From assembly GCA_922989275.2 (NCBI GenBank), contig OV277867.1:41034070-41098069 (forward strand): a stretch of 64,000 nucleotides of DNA. Direction: 5' to 3'. The stretch comes from Gari tellinella (taxonomy: Eukaryota; Mollusca; Bivalvia; Cardiida; Psammobiidae). Under the pieces are notes generated by a model. It ran no database searches. It was not told the origin of the DNA and saw only the letters and a list, made by a program, of their open reading frames with translations. The position numbers and the translations under genes are program-made. This document shows, piece by piece, positions 37,001 to 52,000 of this stretch (its first letter is position 1; every line of letters starts with the position of its first letter).

Positions 37001-40000
37001 ATATCACATTGAACTTCTATATTACATTTATCCTATATCTACATACAGTGGAGAATCTGTTATTCTTTCCCGTTTAAACGCAAACGTACGCAAACGCAAC
37101 GCACTAAAACGTAGAAAAGAACAACTTTTGGACAATTCTGATAATTCTTGTTTATCTTGGTGGCAAACAGTTTGGAGCCTGATCAGACGCCGGGTTACCC
37201 GGCGTCTGATCTGGCTCCAAACTGTTTGCACTGCAAATAATAGTTTTAGCGTAAACGCGTTTATTGGGAAAGAATAACGTTTTCTCCACTGTACATATAT
37301 ACACATGTTTGCCGATTGCCATATGTCAAATACATGTTACTGTCATCTACATTTCTACAGAGAGCCACATGGGCTGGAAATATTTGTATGAAGCATGCGC
37401 ACAATGACTTTCCATCAGATGTATTTGTAATGTTGCAAGTGCTAAATGCCCGGATCTGGATTGGTAAGCTCATCTTTCGAACTCTTTTTACCGGCATAGG
37501 CGCTTTATAGGTAATTTCGTAAACAGTTTGGACCCTGGTCAAACGCCGTCTAAGACGTCGTTATTAGTCTTTTTTCGAGTTTAACCATTTCACTCTCAAT
37601 GGCGCCTGAAAACAGTTTGAACCCTTATCAGACGCCGCGTAACGCGGCGTCTGATCAGGATCCAAACTATTTGACACTCTTATCGATATCTTTAAAGTCA
37701 TAAAACTTTGAATCTAACTTTGAAACGATCTTGCAACCAACAAAACTGAAGCAGACGACAATGAAACCGTGAAGGGGTAACAATCTCACGAATGATTTGG
37801 CAGTGAAAGTGTTAATACATAAACATAAATACAAGGTTTGTCTGCATCACTTTAGTTAAACTTCTCCTGCATTGATTTTTCTCAATTTCTCTGTAGACAT
37901 ACGTTGCATAATAGGTATCGAAGAAGTACATATGTTTGTTGTTTTTACAGTTTTCCGTTTTTGAAGAGTTCGGTTTCTGAAACTTCACTTTTTAATGTGA
38001 AAATAATTCATGAAGATGACAAGATCATGTGTTATAGCTCAGTAATCTTCACTGCCTTTCACTGACATTTGCAAACAGTTTGGATCCTTATCAGATACCG
38101 CATAATGCGACGTTTGATCAGTGACCAAACTGTTTATAATTACTATCAATGGTTCCTAAGTCACAACGCCTAAATTACAACTTTTAAAAATAAAAGCAGA
38201 CACCAATATAAGCAGACGATAATATGGCAATGACTGTGTTGGACGGGTGTTTCCGTCATATTAGCAGGAAGGGTTAACTCATTATCCCCTGAAACATCCA
38301 ATGGACAACTCCATTTTCAAATAAAGGCTGGTCAATTTTAGAATATTTAGTTGGGTTTTTTTTATAATATATTTCAAAATGACAAACAGTGAAGTCCCTG
38401 ATTAGAGGGCTCCTGCAGGAGCCCTCTAATCAGGAACTTCACTGCTTGCATTGGACAAGTGTACTCTTCACTGGTACACTTTTGGTAGAGGACGCATATA
38501 TTCGTCACTAGGGCTCAATGAGTTAAACCATTTTCTTCCGACATATTATAGTCGTCTGATTAAAACTTGTCTATCGTCAACTTTTGTCTGTAAGCATCTA
38601 AACTTGATATAAGTTAAAACATCTTGGATCTTGTCCACACATCAAGTTACTCCACAGGTAAATAAAAAAAGCCAGTGTTGTAACATGTAGTTAAGCAATA
38701 AATGGTTTAGAAATTCTTTTCTCTTTCTTTCCAGGCTTTCTGGGTGATTCTGTTCCGATCACAAACTTTCTTCAGACGGATATCAATGGTAAACTGGTCT
38801 TTGCTTACGATTTTACGACGCTAGACGCGGATGAATACATAAAGTTCTACAAGGTCACCCAGAGAGCACAGGTATGGAGATATTGCATCATTTAAGACTA
38901 TAATCTAAACCCATTAACTGCCTTACCTCGATAACAATAATTATTTGCAAACAGGCGTTTGAGCAGGATCCAAACTATTTGACACTCACTTCAATATTTC
39001 TTGAATCAAAATATCTGAGATGCAAAGCAGGCATCACAGAGGGTTGACGAAGGTATGTTTTTGGTATATTTTGTACTTGTATACAGTATAATGTCATACT
39101 TCGCGTAAATTTATTTATTGCGTATGGTCAATGGCACGCATATATGTTGCCGATTGCCAATAAAATTGAGCTCAGTTTAGTCTTGAGTTTACCATGTGCC
39201 TGTCGATTATGATCTGACTAGTAATAGCAAATAGTTTAGACCCAGATCAAATGCATTATTGCTGTGTTTCTGATCATTGATCTACAATAATTTCCATGAG
39301 AATGAATTTCCTGACCTACATGTACAGTTGTGTAGGTGACATTTCTCTCATTTTATCAACTAGCATCAACCTTAAAAAATACCATCACCAAAATCCCTGA
39401 AACTAGAATATGTTTTAACCCAATTCCTGACTTTTTATTTTGAAATTGTCGTTTAAAACATTTGTCGAATTAAGTTTATTGCATCTTTATTGGAGAAAAT
39501 TAATGCTGCTGGTCAAACAGTTTGTGTCCGGATCAGACGACGAGTAGCTCGGCTTCAAATCTTTATTTCTAACTATTTGTAAATAACCATAAAGTTGCGA
39601 AAGTTGTGGAAAGTTTTACTTTTTAATTTGCAACATGCATAGGAACATGCAGGTTTAGAAATTATGAAATATAGAAAGATACGAACATTGTAAAATTATT
39701 TGATATAATCATCATTCTAATGAGAGTACTGTGTGTACATGTACATATACTATGGAAACTGCAGACAATAGTATTTGTTATTGTATGTTTATCAATTGCG
39801 TAGAATTTTATGACTTTCTGTTCTTTGTTTCCCCCCTAGAATTCCCACTGCTACGTGACGGGAGGTTTCAGAGCGAAAGTTGACAAGACTAACGGGCTAC
39901 TAATGAAAGCTCCAATTGTGTTAGCATACGGCGGACTGTCAGCAAACTTTGTATGTACATGTATTAACCTTGATTTTCCCAAACATTTCCATTATATCTT

Positions 40001-43000
40001 TTAACATAATAAATATATAAAATGCCATATTTTTTCACGAGTATTTTTGTGTCACCTGTTGTAGGCAGAGGTGACTCTTAGAGATCACTTTTCCAGCCGC
40101 TGTCCTTCCGCACATCCAGGAGGCACATTATGGTGTCCTAACCTGGCAGATTTGGGTCATTAACCTGGCCAGTTAGTGATTGTGGGGTTGAAAGAGATTA
40201 TTGTGGGGTTAAAAATGGCGCATGTGGGGTTAGTTTTAGGATTAGGGTTTATATAGCATCTAACCCCACAAAACCCTCTCCTAAGAACGTCCGTGCTGTC
40301 CGTCCGTCTGCCTGTCCGTCACGCTTTTTGCGTCACGCTTCATAATTCCTATTCTACTGAATCGTTTAAGATGAAACTTCATTTATGGAAAGAGCTTGTC
40401 AAGTGAAAGTGTAATGCACAAGTGTCATAACTCTTGCATCCATATTGTGAGAGTTATTCTCCTTTTCAGTGTTTTCTTTTCACGATGATTTCTTCTGTTA
40501 AACTGAAGATTTTGAAATGAAATTTCTTTCATGGAAAGAGAGTGTTCTACTGATGCTTGCTGGCAGGTGGCACATGTGTTCCGAGGAGCAACCGTCTATT
40601 TTTCTTTAATGACTCAAATTATTCAACCCTATTATATCAGTTTCTTATCATATTTTGAATTGCCATATAGTATTGTCTTTCATCTGGTAGAATATAAGAA
40701 ACGGTTAAATACTAGAAAAGTGTTTTTAAAAAAGTATTCCGTATTTTTCATAAAATTAAGAAAGGGAAAAAATTATCCATGAAAACCATGTTGTTGATAT
40801 TCAGATAGATCTATTTCTTTGCTTTTAAATTCGGTGCCTGGTTTGTCTGAATTTAGTCCCTGTATGTGAAGATATTTCCAAAGATATGATATAGATATCA
40901 AATTTCTGTTTAACTTTTTTACCGTGATTGATATATTTTTCCAAATGGCCGTAGTGCAAAACCATGTATACCAACATTACGTTATTTTTTATTTATCAAA
41001 TGAAATATGGAAAAAATGAGATACGTTGAAATTTTCGCTTATGGGTTTTAATACATCTTTAACACTCTTGTTATATTAAACGATTCAATATACGAATAAA
41101 TTTGTTTTGATTTATTTCAACAGAATAGAGCTACAAAAACAGAGGCCTACCTCAACGGTAAAAATCTGACGGACCCGAGTGTCCTACAAAGTAAGTAGTT
41201 TGCGTATGTACAGGGGAGAAAACGTTATTCTTTCCCGTTTTAACGCAAGCTCATTGCAAAAAATGAAGAACATTACAATTTAGACTGCTGATTTGACCCT
41301 GGATGGCAAACAGTTTGGAGCATGATCAGACGACGGGTCACCCGGCGTCTGATCTGGCTCCAAACTGTTTGCATTGGAAATAATAGATTTAGCGTAAACG
41401 CGTTTACTGGGAAAGAATAACGATTTCCCCACTTTATGTCAGTGTATGTCTGAATCAGCATCTTCAATGATTGGTAAATAAAATGTACAGTACATATTGA
41501 ATAAAAGGGTTACATTGTATATTGAGGTAATGTAAGACGCATAACAACTAAATATTGAACACAGTTGATGCAGAGCTGTCATTAAACGTATCTATTACCT
41601 TTACATGACCATCCAACAAAAGGTTTATGGTACAGTTGTTGACTGGTACAGTGTTCTTTTCCATTATGTATGTAGTAGCCAACCAAGTGTTTATTACATC
41701 GTTGTAGCCGCCTTGTCAACGTTGAAGTCAGAACTACAGGTAGATTCCTCTCCAGTTCTTTCCAGCGCCGCCTACCGACAAAATCTAGCATTGTCCTTGT
41801 TCTATAAAGTAAGTACACAGAAGAGTCGCTTGGAGATTTCTGCTTTGCTTCTGTCATTGATTGATTGATTGATTCAATCAGCTTTTACATGTCGTATAGT
41901 TTGTCAACTGAAACATTCTGTTATTTTACTTGTATCTCTCCCTGACTAAACTATATAACAACTTTGGAATGTAATAGTTTAAAATCTAGCTAAATTTAAC
42001 TAACTGATAATACATGTACACAAAACAATTTGTTTTTGAATTTATAAGCTTTAACCTAATAAACTATTTGTTCCTCGTGTATTCATGTAAACTCATGAAC
42101 TGATAGAAATAAAGGATTTTGTATTGTAATATGATTTTATATTTAGGTTTCGCCATATGCGCGAAACCTTTTAATATGATTCAGGCAGTATACCCCTACT
42201 GTCGACGCTCCCCCACATGGAATTTCCTTAATAAGAGCATAATATTCTTGCAAGTTATTTTCTCACTGGTTAATTCCCTTATTATACAGTATAGTAAAAC
42301 AACCCCAACAGATGCACTAGATCATGGCGGGTTACCTCTCGGGTTACCTCTCCAATAGCTGGTACAACACTTGCCTTAACCCTTCGCCTGCTGATCGCTA
42401 CTTTATTGAGTTTTGCTAACAGTGTGGATACAGATCAGATCGCGACTTTACAGATATTTGCAAACAGTTTGGATCCAGCTCAGACGTCGCATTTGGCCTT
42501 GTTATAAAAGCTATCAAACCTTCAGCACTGTGAGTACATGTACTTTGAATATTATTTGGTATCTATTATGTTTGTATTTGTTTCATTTTTATCATTCAAT
42601 TCAATGAATTATTTAAGCCTTATGCAATTTACATGTTCGAAGAGTCATTGGTTTTAATAATTAATTTGTTGTTATTCTTAACATTTCTCATACTACGCAC
42701 GACTTGGCTTACATTTGCGTAATGCGGTGTCTGATCTGAATCCAAACTGCTTGTCACTCGTATTTAACTATTTCCTGTTTCGAAAACATGAAACCTAATT
42801 TTTAGAGTTTTAGAAGTCGATATAATTGAAACAAACAACTCTTCAGTACGATGAGAGTTATAAGTATAGAAAGAAGAATTAGCATTAGTTGTAGTAGTTG
42901 TAGTAATAGTTGTAGCTGACGTGGTATTTATAGTCGTAGTTGTAGTAAACGTAGTAGAAACAAAGTAAACCATTTTATCTATCTTTAGTTTGTGTTACAT

Positions 43001-46000
43001 CTGGCTGGGGACACGGCCTGGCTTGCGTACAGATCTGGGGCCAAAGAGCTGTTGGTTGAGCGTCCAATCTCCTCAGGTGTCCAGTCCTATGACACTGTCA
43101 AGGTGGAATATCCTGTCACCGAACCACTGCAGAAAATTGAAGCAGCTGCCCAGGTATGTCACTTCTTATTGATAGATGTTTCCTTTTTTGCAAGGAAATA
43201 AATATGGCCGCAGTAAAGCAGAACTAACAATCAAAGTCCTGATTGGTCTTAAGGACATCTTGCATTGAAAGGTCTTCTTATAGTAAATTTGAATCAGTCA
43301 GTTGTTTTTTGCATGCTTAACCCTTTCACTCTCTATCGTTTGCAAACAGTTTGGATCCTGAGCAGACGCCGCGTGACGCGGCGTCTGATCAGGACCCAAA
43401 CTGTTTGACACACGTGTCGAAATTCCTGAAGTCATACTTCCTTAATTTTTAACTGAGAAACGATATTGAAAACGACACACTCGAAGCAAACGACAATGAA
43501 ACGGTGAAGGGGTAAAAATCTCCCGAATAATTTGATCATGAAAGGGATAATAAGCTATCAGGCTTAACTGAATGCAGACAGATTGGCCATCTGTGTACAC
43601 ACCGTATACAGTGGCCATTTACTATGATGTAAAGGGTTGTAATCTTATCCAAGAAAAGAGAGCCAATGTTTCATATAATGATCAACATAAACCTGGACAG
43701 ATTTAAACACCTATTTGATATCAAAACATATTAACATAGAATTATCATGCAAAACAATATCATTCGGAATTATAAAAAATGGACCATATTTCGACAAAAT
43801 CAACTTTATAATTATATATGCAAAATATTTTATCTACAGATGCAAACCTTTTAAAACGAAACCAAATATAATACAATTCAAACAAAATCTTCAAAATGCT
43901 ATTAGTATTGAAAATTGTATTGCTCTAAACCAAGACAAATTAGAACAATATTAATTTAAATGGAGACATTTTGACTAGCAAATAGAGGCATATGAAATGA
44001 TTAAACTAAACATTACTTTTTTCTATATGTATTACTGACAAGAAACCCAATTTCTTTTCTGTTCTTTCCATTTACTCACCTATATTATTAAGGTTTTCTA
44101 TTCTTTTTATAATCACAACCATTAATTATCTCATCTCTATCCACCACAAATCATGACCGTCAGAATATGTCGATTCTTTTAATTGACAATTTCTGCAAAT
44201 ACAATTTTCATGTTTAGTGTTGGTTATTCGGTTATTATTATCATCATAAAATGACACTGATTCATGTAGATGCCATGTATTGACGATATATTGTATGCAC
44301 TGCATCACTGATGTACAACATGATTATTGTATTTGTTAAGCATTGTACATTTGACGAAAATATAATTTATTGAAGAAAAAACACAAACATAAACATGGAT
44401 CTTCGTTTGAATGCCTTATCATTTTGTTGTACATGAACACTTCCCTCTATGTTATACAGTGGAGAATCTGTTATTCTTTCCCGTTTAAACGCAAACGTAC
44501 GCAAACGCAAAACACTAAAACGTAGAAAAGAACAACTTTTGGACAATTCTGATAATTCTTGTTTATCTTGGTGGCAAACAGTTTGGAGCCTGATCAGACG
44601 CCGGTTTACCCGGCGTCTGATCTGGCTCCAAACGGTTTGCACTGGAAATAATAGTTTTAGCGTAAACGCGTTTAGTGGGAAAGAATAACAGATTCTCCAC
44701 TGTAAGCACATCCATTTAGTGCAATAATCTCACTTCAGGGCATGAGTCGATTAATCTATCTTCATTTCACATTAGTTACACTTAACAGGCGATTCGTACA
44801 ATGGAGAATGCATTCACTTTTGGTTAACAACATCAATGCGTCATCTATTTAGTGACTGTATTAGTTATTTTTCTTAATACATTTTTTGCCTTCCAATATG
44901 ATTCATTGAACGGGTCCCATGAATATTAAGACAATATAATGTTTTATTTGGACCATTTAACCAATATGATTTCGCTTACACTATTTTGTTTTCGGTCGGG
45001 AAACATCCTTATGTGCACGTTTTAAGAGTGCATGTCAATAAATTTTGTATTTTGGCATAAACAAGCAATAATTTCGTATTCGAACAATGTATGTGTCTTC
45101 GAGGACATTTTTTTTGTTGGGAAAATGGTATTCTGTTTACAATCATAGCAACCATATTTTATGAATCGTTTTTGTTGTACAGGCAACAGGTGAGGCGGAG
45201 TATGCTGATGACGTCATTACTTACCCTGGCCAGTTGGAGGCTGCCTTTGTGTTGAGCACTGTGGGTAATGCCAAGCTGGGAACCATTGATCCTACAGAGG
45301 CACTGGTAAGTATATACATGTAACTCAAAGTATAAATTATATTAATATCCTGTTTACAGATAAAAACGGGAAGCATTCTAGATAGACTGTAGATCAATTT
45401 TCAAAACTTTATTTAATCAATGTTTTACAGTTTGGAAGATATAAAATATAAGTATTCGTTCCCCTTCTAATCTTGTCTAATCAGACACTGAGTAATCTTG
45501 TTCCTGATTAGGATCCAAACTTTTTACCGCTCAAGTTTGAATACTTTAAATCATTTTCTCCATTTTACTGTTTAGTGTGTGAGGTTGGACGAGTGATGAT
45601 CCAAAACGTATACAGTCTGTTTACAGTGGAGAATCTCTTATTCTTTCCCAATAAACGCGTTTACGCTAAAACTATTATTTGCAGTGCAAACAGTTTGGAG
45701 CCAGATCAGACGCCGGGTAACCCGGCGTCTGATCAGGCTCCAAACTGTTTGCAACCAAGATAAACATGAATTATCATAATTGTCAAAAAGTTGTCATTTT
45801 CTACGTTTTAGTGTTTTGCGTTTGCGTACGTTTGCGTTTAAACGGGAAAGAATAACAGATTCTCCACTGTAACCCTTCATCGCCATTACTATATAATTTG
45901 TCCTTTAATTGCCTAAACTATTATTTTAAAGAAAGATGGAGGACAATTTGATTGAAGAATTATTGAACCGATTGTCAAATAGTTTGGAATCCCTATCTGA

Positions 46001-49000
46001 CGCCGCGTTATGCGGCGTCTGATCAGGATTCAAACTGTTTGAAAAGTATACTTGAGCTGTGAAATGGTAAAACGGGAAGAGGCTTAATCTCCACTGGGTA
46101 TAGTTTTGTTTGATTTTGCAGAAAATACCTGGTGTTGTCAAGGTGATCACAGCGATGGATATCAAGGGAAAGAATGACATATCATCCCCAGGTCTAACGC
46201 CCGAGGAGGTACGATATACAGTAAAACCTCTCTATTACGACTACAGGTACTTGACACATAGATCTAGATCTATTACCAAAAACAAATTATTTTTTTACTA
46301 GACTATACAACGAAATCCAACAGGTAGTATTAACTATAAGAGTTAAACTGATGCTAAAATAGACTGGATCGCCGATATTCTCTTGTGGTATCCTCGGGAA
46401 ATTATTAATTTATCAATATCTACTTTTTATTTCATCAAATTATGTCAAATAATGCCACAGTACGTGCATTTATAACGAAAATGTGCATCAAAAAGTTCTA
46501 GATCTATGTGTCAAGTACCTGTAATTACGACAACTAAAACGAACGCTTAATTGATTGTATAACAGACAACAGGTGACAGCTTAACTATAACCCTTTCATG
46601 ATCAAATTATTCGGGAGATTTTTACCACTTTGCCGCTTTATTGTCGTCTGCTTCATAAGTGTTGTCTGCAAGAACGTTTCAGAGTTAGATCTAAGGTTGA
46701 ATGATTAAATAAATATCGATAAGAGTGTCAAACAATTTGGGTCCTAATCAGACGCTGCGTTACGCGGCGTCTGATCAGGACCCAACTTGTTTGCATTTTT
46801 TTCTACGCACTTTATTTAAAGCGTCAGTGAAAGGGTTAAAGCAAGGTTACAGTAAAACAGAAAGCTCCTAAAGGAGCTTTCTGTTTGACTGTCACATTGT
46901 TTTAAGCAATCACCTGTCGTATACACTTATTAATTAACACAACTTCGTGGTCGTGATGGAGAGTTTTTACTGTATACAGAAAAGAACGACATATCCCCAA
47001 GCCTAAAGCCCGAGGATGTACGGTTAATTACAGTAAAACCTCTCTATTACAACCACTATAACGAAGGTTAATTGATCGTGTAAAAGACCGATGACAGCTT
47101 AAAGCAAGGTGACAATAAAACAGAAATCTCCTAAAGGAGCGTTCTGTTACACTGTCATATGCTTGAAGCAATCACTTGTCGAAAACATATTAATCAACAC
47201 AAATTGGTGATCTTTCTGGTTACAGAACAGAACAGATTTTTTACTCACAACTTGTATACGTCATTGTATACATGTACCATATGAAATAACAAATAAATCA
47301 AATGATGTGTTTTATAAGAAACATACACATTTTTTTCATTAGAATATATAGTATCTTGTAAATATTATCAAAGCAAATACGGATAACGACAGCTTACTTG
47401 AACACATACTTTGGAAAATTAAAAAAGCAATAGCTTTTTGCTGATTTGTAATACACACTTTTACTATATAGTAATGTTCTTCGATATATTTTTCTTAATT
47501 CTTTGTGTTTTGAACAAATTCGAACAAATTGATACTCATCTTTGATAGCCTATAGAACGGTTCAATACTGACTGTCGTAGGCCTAGAGTGGAGAATGCGT
47601 TAATATTTCCCAATAAACGCGTTTAAGTTCAAACCGGTTTTGAGCCAGATCAGACTCAGAGCTGTTTGCAAAGCGGATAAAAATAAATCAATATTTTTTT
47701 CAATAATCTGTAATATTCTCCTTTGTACTACGTTGTTAGCGTTTCATTTCGATTATCCCTTTCCCTGCCTAGTTTTATCGTCTGCTTTAACCCTATTAAG
47801 CCAAAATATCATCTACATTGGTAGTGTCGTCTGCAGTATTTTTAAAGTCAGCTTTGGGGCTGTGTTTTACTTAAGAAATGTCGATACGAGTGTCAAAAAG
47901 TTTGGATCCTGATCAGACGCCGCATTACGCGATGTCTGATCAGGATCCAAACTGTTTGCAAAGTCGTCTATCGGCGCCGTTGGCAGCGAACGAGTAAGTT
48001 AACTAACGTGTTTTCTAATTCATTATTATCCTGTCTTAACCCTACTACTGGCGAAATATCATCTGCTTTGAAATTATCGTCTGAAAAATTGGTAAATTAT
48101 TCAGATAATTATTAAACTGAAAAGTGTCAAACTGTCCTTATCTGAATCAAAACTGTTTGCAAATACTAGTCCAGATCGGCAGGATAAGGGTTTAATGTAT
48201 CCTCTGTCTCATCATTGTCACACTGCAAAAAACTCAAATTTTACGTCACTCTTCGCCGCCATAGATGACGAATAACGGAAATTCTCCATTGTATAGTCAT
48301 TTGCTACACCTGTTGAATTAACTCCGAGAAGGGAGGTAACCGATCCATGCAGAGTTATGTTATTCATACGAGTTGTCTTTCTTTCTGGCAGCCTACATAC
48401 CGACTGTGTAAGACTAAAAATAGACCAGACCGCATTGTAGTTATAAATAAATAATTAAACGTCGATTTAGTATCTGTGGCTCGTTGGTCTAGGGGTATGA
48501 TTCTCGCTTTGGGTGCGAGAGGTCCCGGGTTCAAATCCCGGACGAGCCCAATAATTTTTATTTTTGTTTTAATTAATTGACCATCTGCCCGTATATCGCG
48601 TACGAATAAAGATGGTTTACAACTGTCTAAGCTAGCTACTAAATCTAAAGCAATTCAAAGAGGCTTGGAAGTGATATTGTTTGTTATAATAATTATGAAC
48701 ATGTAGATCTATCAACTATTTACTCATATGAATAACTTCTGCGACTAGAGCAGTGTAACATCACATGTTCGAAAGCCTTTAACCTTTGACCTTGGCTTCT
48801 GTGGCATTGAATAGCGTTAAGGCCAGTAATGGATATAGGTCTACAGTTTTCCCTCCCTTAACGGCACTCCGAACGGCATTTCCTTCCGTAAAATAGTTTG
48901 CGCTGCTGTTCCCCAAACAATAACTTTCACTGCTGCAAAACCGTCTGCTTTATTTTGCTTAAAATTGTCGCCTGCAGTTTTTTCTCAAACAAATATATTG

Positions 49001-52000
49001 GCCATTTAAGGAAACACATTTTAAGAAAAATATAAAAATGTAGAACGGTTGCTTCAGGCAGTAGGCCAAAAGTGTAATATCATTGCAAAATGTTAATCTA
49101 AATGTCAACCAAAATATAAGACAATTGTTAAACAGGTAAAATTAAAGCAGGCGAAAATATCAATACAGTCAAACCTCTATTACGACCACAAAAGTGTGTT
49201 TATTTTTAGGTTTTTACGACCGGTGGCTGCTTAAAACAAGATGACAGTTAAACTGTGTTTCTGCAACCTTGCCTTTAAGCTGTCATCTGTCTATTAAACA
49301 ATCAATTAGCTTTCATTAGTGGTCGTAATAGAGAGGTTTAAAATACTGTATTGTTTTCTTGACTTATACCATACCAAAATATTGCTCTTTAAAATGATAT
49401 ATCACACATGCGTTCCCTCTCTACAACGACCCTCCCAACAATGACTCCCTCCTTACAACGACCCTTGTCGCAGCTCCCTACACAGGACAAGTATGTCTAA
49501 CCTAGTCACAACTACAGTGTAATCTGTTTAAAATTGTCGTCTGCTGTTTTTCTCAACGTTACATTATGGATATTTGACAGAAAAAAAATGACGAGTGACG
49601 CGGCGTCTGATCTGGATTCAAGCTGTTGCAAATGTGAGGCAATTTCCCTCCCCATATATAACGACTCCCTCCGAACAACGCACATAATCTTAGTCTCCAA
49701 TTGGGTGTCGTTTTAGAGAGAGGGCACTGTATTATATTGAAATTATTGATCCAGTATCAAAAATATTTGAACACCCCTCATACCATACCAAAATATTGTT
49801 TGCAGGTTCTAGCCAGCACTGACATTACATACTGTGGCCAAGCTGTGGCCATTGTTCTTGCAGGTAAGAACTCAATACGGTAAAAACCCTCTATAAAAAA
49901 CCCCAAAACTCCACCAATTTATGGTACAATAAATCCCATCTATAACGACCACTAAATGCGGTTAATTGTTTGGTGTTTGAAATACAGTTGAACTTCGATA
50001 TCTCGAGAGCTCGGTTAGGTCAAACATACCCGTATTATAAAGTTAAAACGTGGCTCAGCCACGTTTAAACTTTGAAATACGGGTATGTTTGACTTAACCG
50101 AGCATGAATGTAATGTAATTCATGTGTCGACAATCTGATAGTTTGAATTAAGCGAGTTCGAGATATCACAGTTCGACTGTAGATGGATTCTTAAAACAAG
50201 ACGAAAGTAAACCTCCTATCAGAGCTTTCTGTTTTACTTTGATCATGTGTTATGCTGTCCCCAGATGATTAAGATACCACCAAACTGTGAATCACTTGTA
50301 TTCAAATTTTTATTTGTTTCACAAGCATGAAAATTTATTTATAATTTTAAGCAGACGATATATTTAATGCAGACGACGATTAAGTCTGATAAGAGTTATT
50401 AAAGATACACGTACATTTGTATACACGTCTGGTAATACATTATAATTATTCTCCGCTTTAACAAAAGTAAATGCAAACACGCATAAATGCTACAGTGGAG
50501 AAAACGTTATTCTTTCCCAATAAACGCGTTTACGCTCAAACTTTCATTTCCAATGCAAACAGTTTGGAGCCTGATCAGACACCGCGTTTCCCGGCGTCTG
50601 GTCAGGCCCCAAACTGTTTGCCACCAAGATAAACATGTATTATCACAATTGTCAAAAAGTTGTACTTTTCTACGTTTCAGTGTTTTGCGTTTGCGTAAGA
50701 ATAACGTTTTCTCCACTGTATACTATTTAAAGAAAGTAGCTTAAAAAATCTTCTATTGTTTTTCGTGTTTCTAGAATCCTACGGAACGGCTCTGGGTGCA
50801 GCCGCTGCCGTCAAGGTTACCTACACCGACATTAAGCCGCCATTGTTGAACCTTGAAGATGCCATCAAACAACAGTCATTCTTCCCAAAAGTGTGTGATG
50901 CTAAAATTGTCGGAAATCCTGACCGTGAGTGTATCGTTGGTTATACAGTATTATTATATACTCAATAAGTCGAACATGATTAAGTCGATTTATTCTGATT
51001 TCTTCAATTAAATTTTGATAATTCGAGCACGCCTAAGTTGACATGGGTATGTTTGACTTTTAAAGCCAAGTCAATTTATTGAATGTAAACAAGCTGAAAA
51101 GGTAGGTAAGATCGACATAAGTGCGTTCGCTACAGTGTCTTAACCCATTACCCCATAAATACGCCTTTTTACGCCTTTACTTTATTTCTCCAACAAGGAA
51201 AATAGTCCCAACTTATACAGTTATGAATATGTATAATAAGAACTATTTTCTATATTCTTACAGATGGAAGCGTAAAGAAGGCTGAAAGAAAAGCAGAATA
51301 TGCCTTAAGGCACAGTCTGCTTTACTACCAACCTGCTTTAAGTGGTCACCAATTTTCAAAACTAGAACCAGGCTATGGGGTAATGGATTAACTGAATTTA
51401 TAACCCGAAGTCGTTTAATTAACAGATCCGTGAAATATATCAAATAAAACGCTTTCAATATGTCTTTCCGATTTGAGCGGAATGTGTTTTAACGTAATAG
51501 AGAAATTTCGACTTAACCCATTTGTGCCCACGATCCCACATATGGTACATAGGCAACCAGTGAAGACTCTGATCAGACGCCGTATTATGCGGCGTCTGAT
51601 CAGAGTCTACACTGTTTGCTGATAGGAATTTCAATATAAAAGAAAATGAAAATTTTGACCAGGCATCCCTTTGATAAAAAATGGACTAATCCAATAAATA
51701 AACATGGAATAATCCACTGGGTATAAACGGGTTAAGCGAGCTAGAGTTATCGAGATTCTTCTTTTCTTCACAATAACTTACAAATATTTGTTCTTTATAA
51801 GAAAGTTCATGATTGCACATGCATGAAATGTGAGAACAATGTATTTTCTAACACTCAAAACTGCACTCAGCAACCATCTGGTTGTATGCATCATTTCTCA
51901 TGATTCTAAATCAGGTCAAGAAAGACTATAAATGCTTTTGAGAAAATTGAATGTAGCACCTCTCTATGCCGACCAATACATATGTTAAATATTCTAGGTG

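Larger units (their letters stand above)
46219..46972 (+). mobile_element. Family D MITE carrying two nested elements
   Basis: Left terminus CAGTAAAACCTCTCTATTAC with TA at 46217-46218, right GAGAGTTTTTACTG before TA at 46973-46974. Removing the insertions at 46242-46523 and 46585-46835 leaves a usual family D body with module 2 hairpin (46850-46905). Begins 10 nt after exon 16. Confidence 0.87.

Noticed and set aside
41605..41868. 87-codon single-exon gene
   Set aside because: It is exon 13 with intron read-through; the real frame uses the acceptor at 41707 and donor at 41809.
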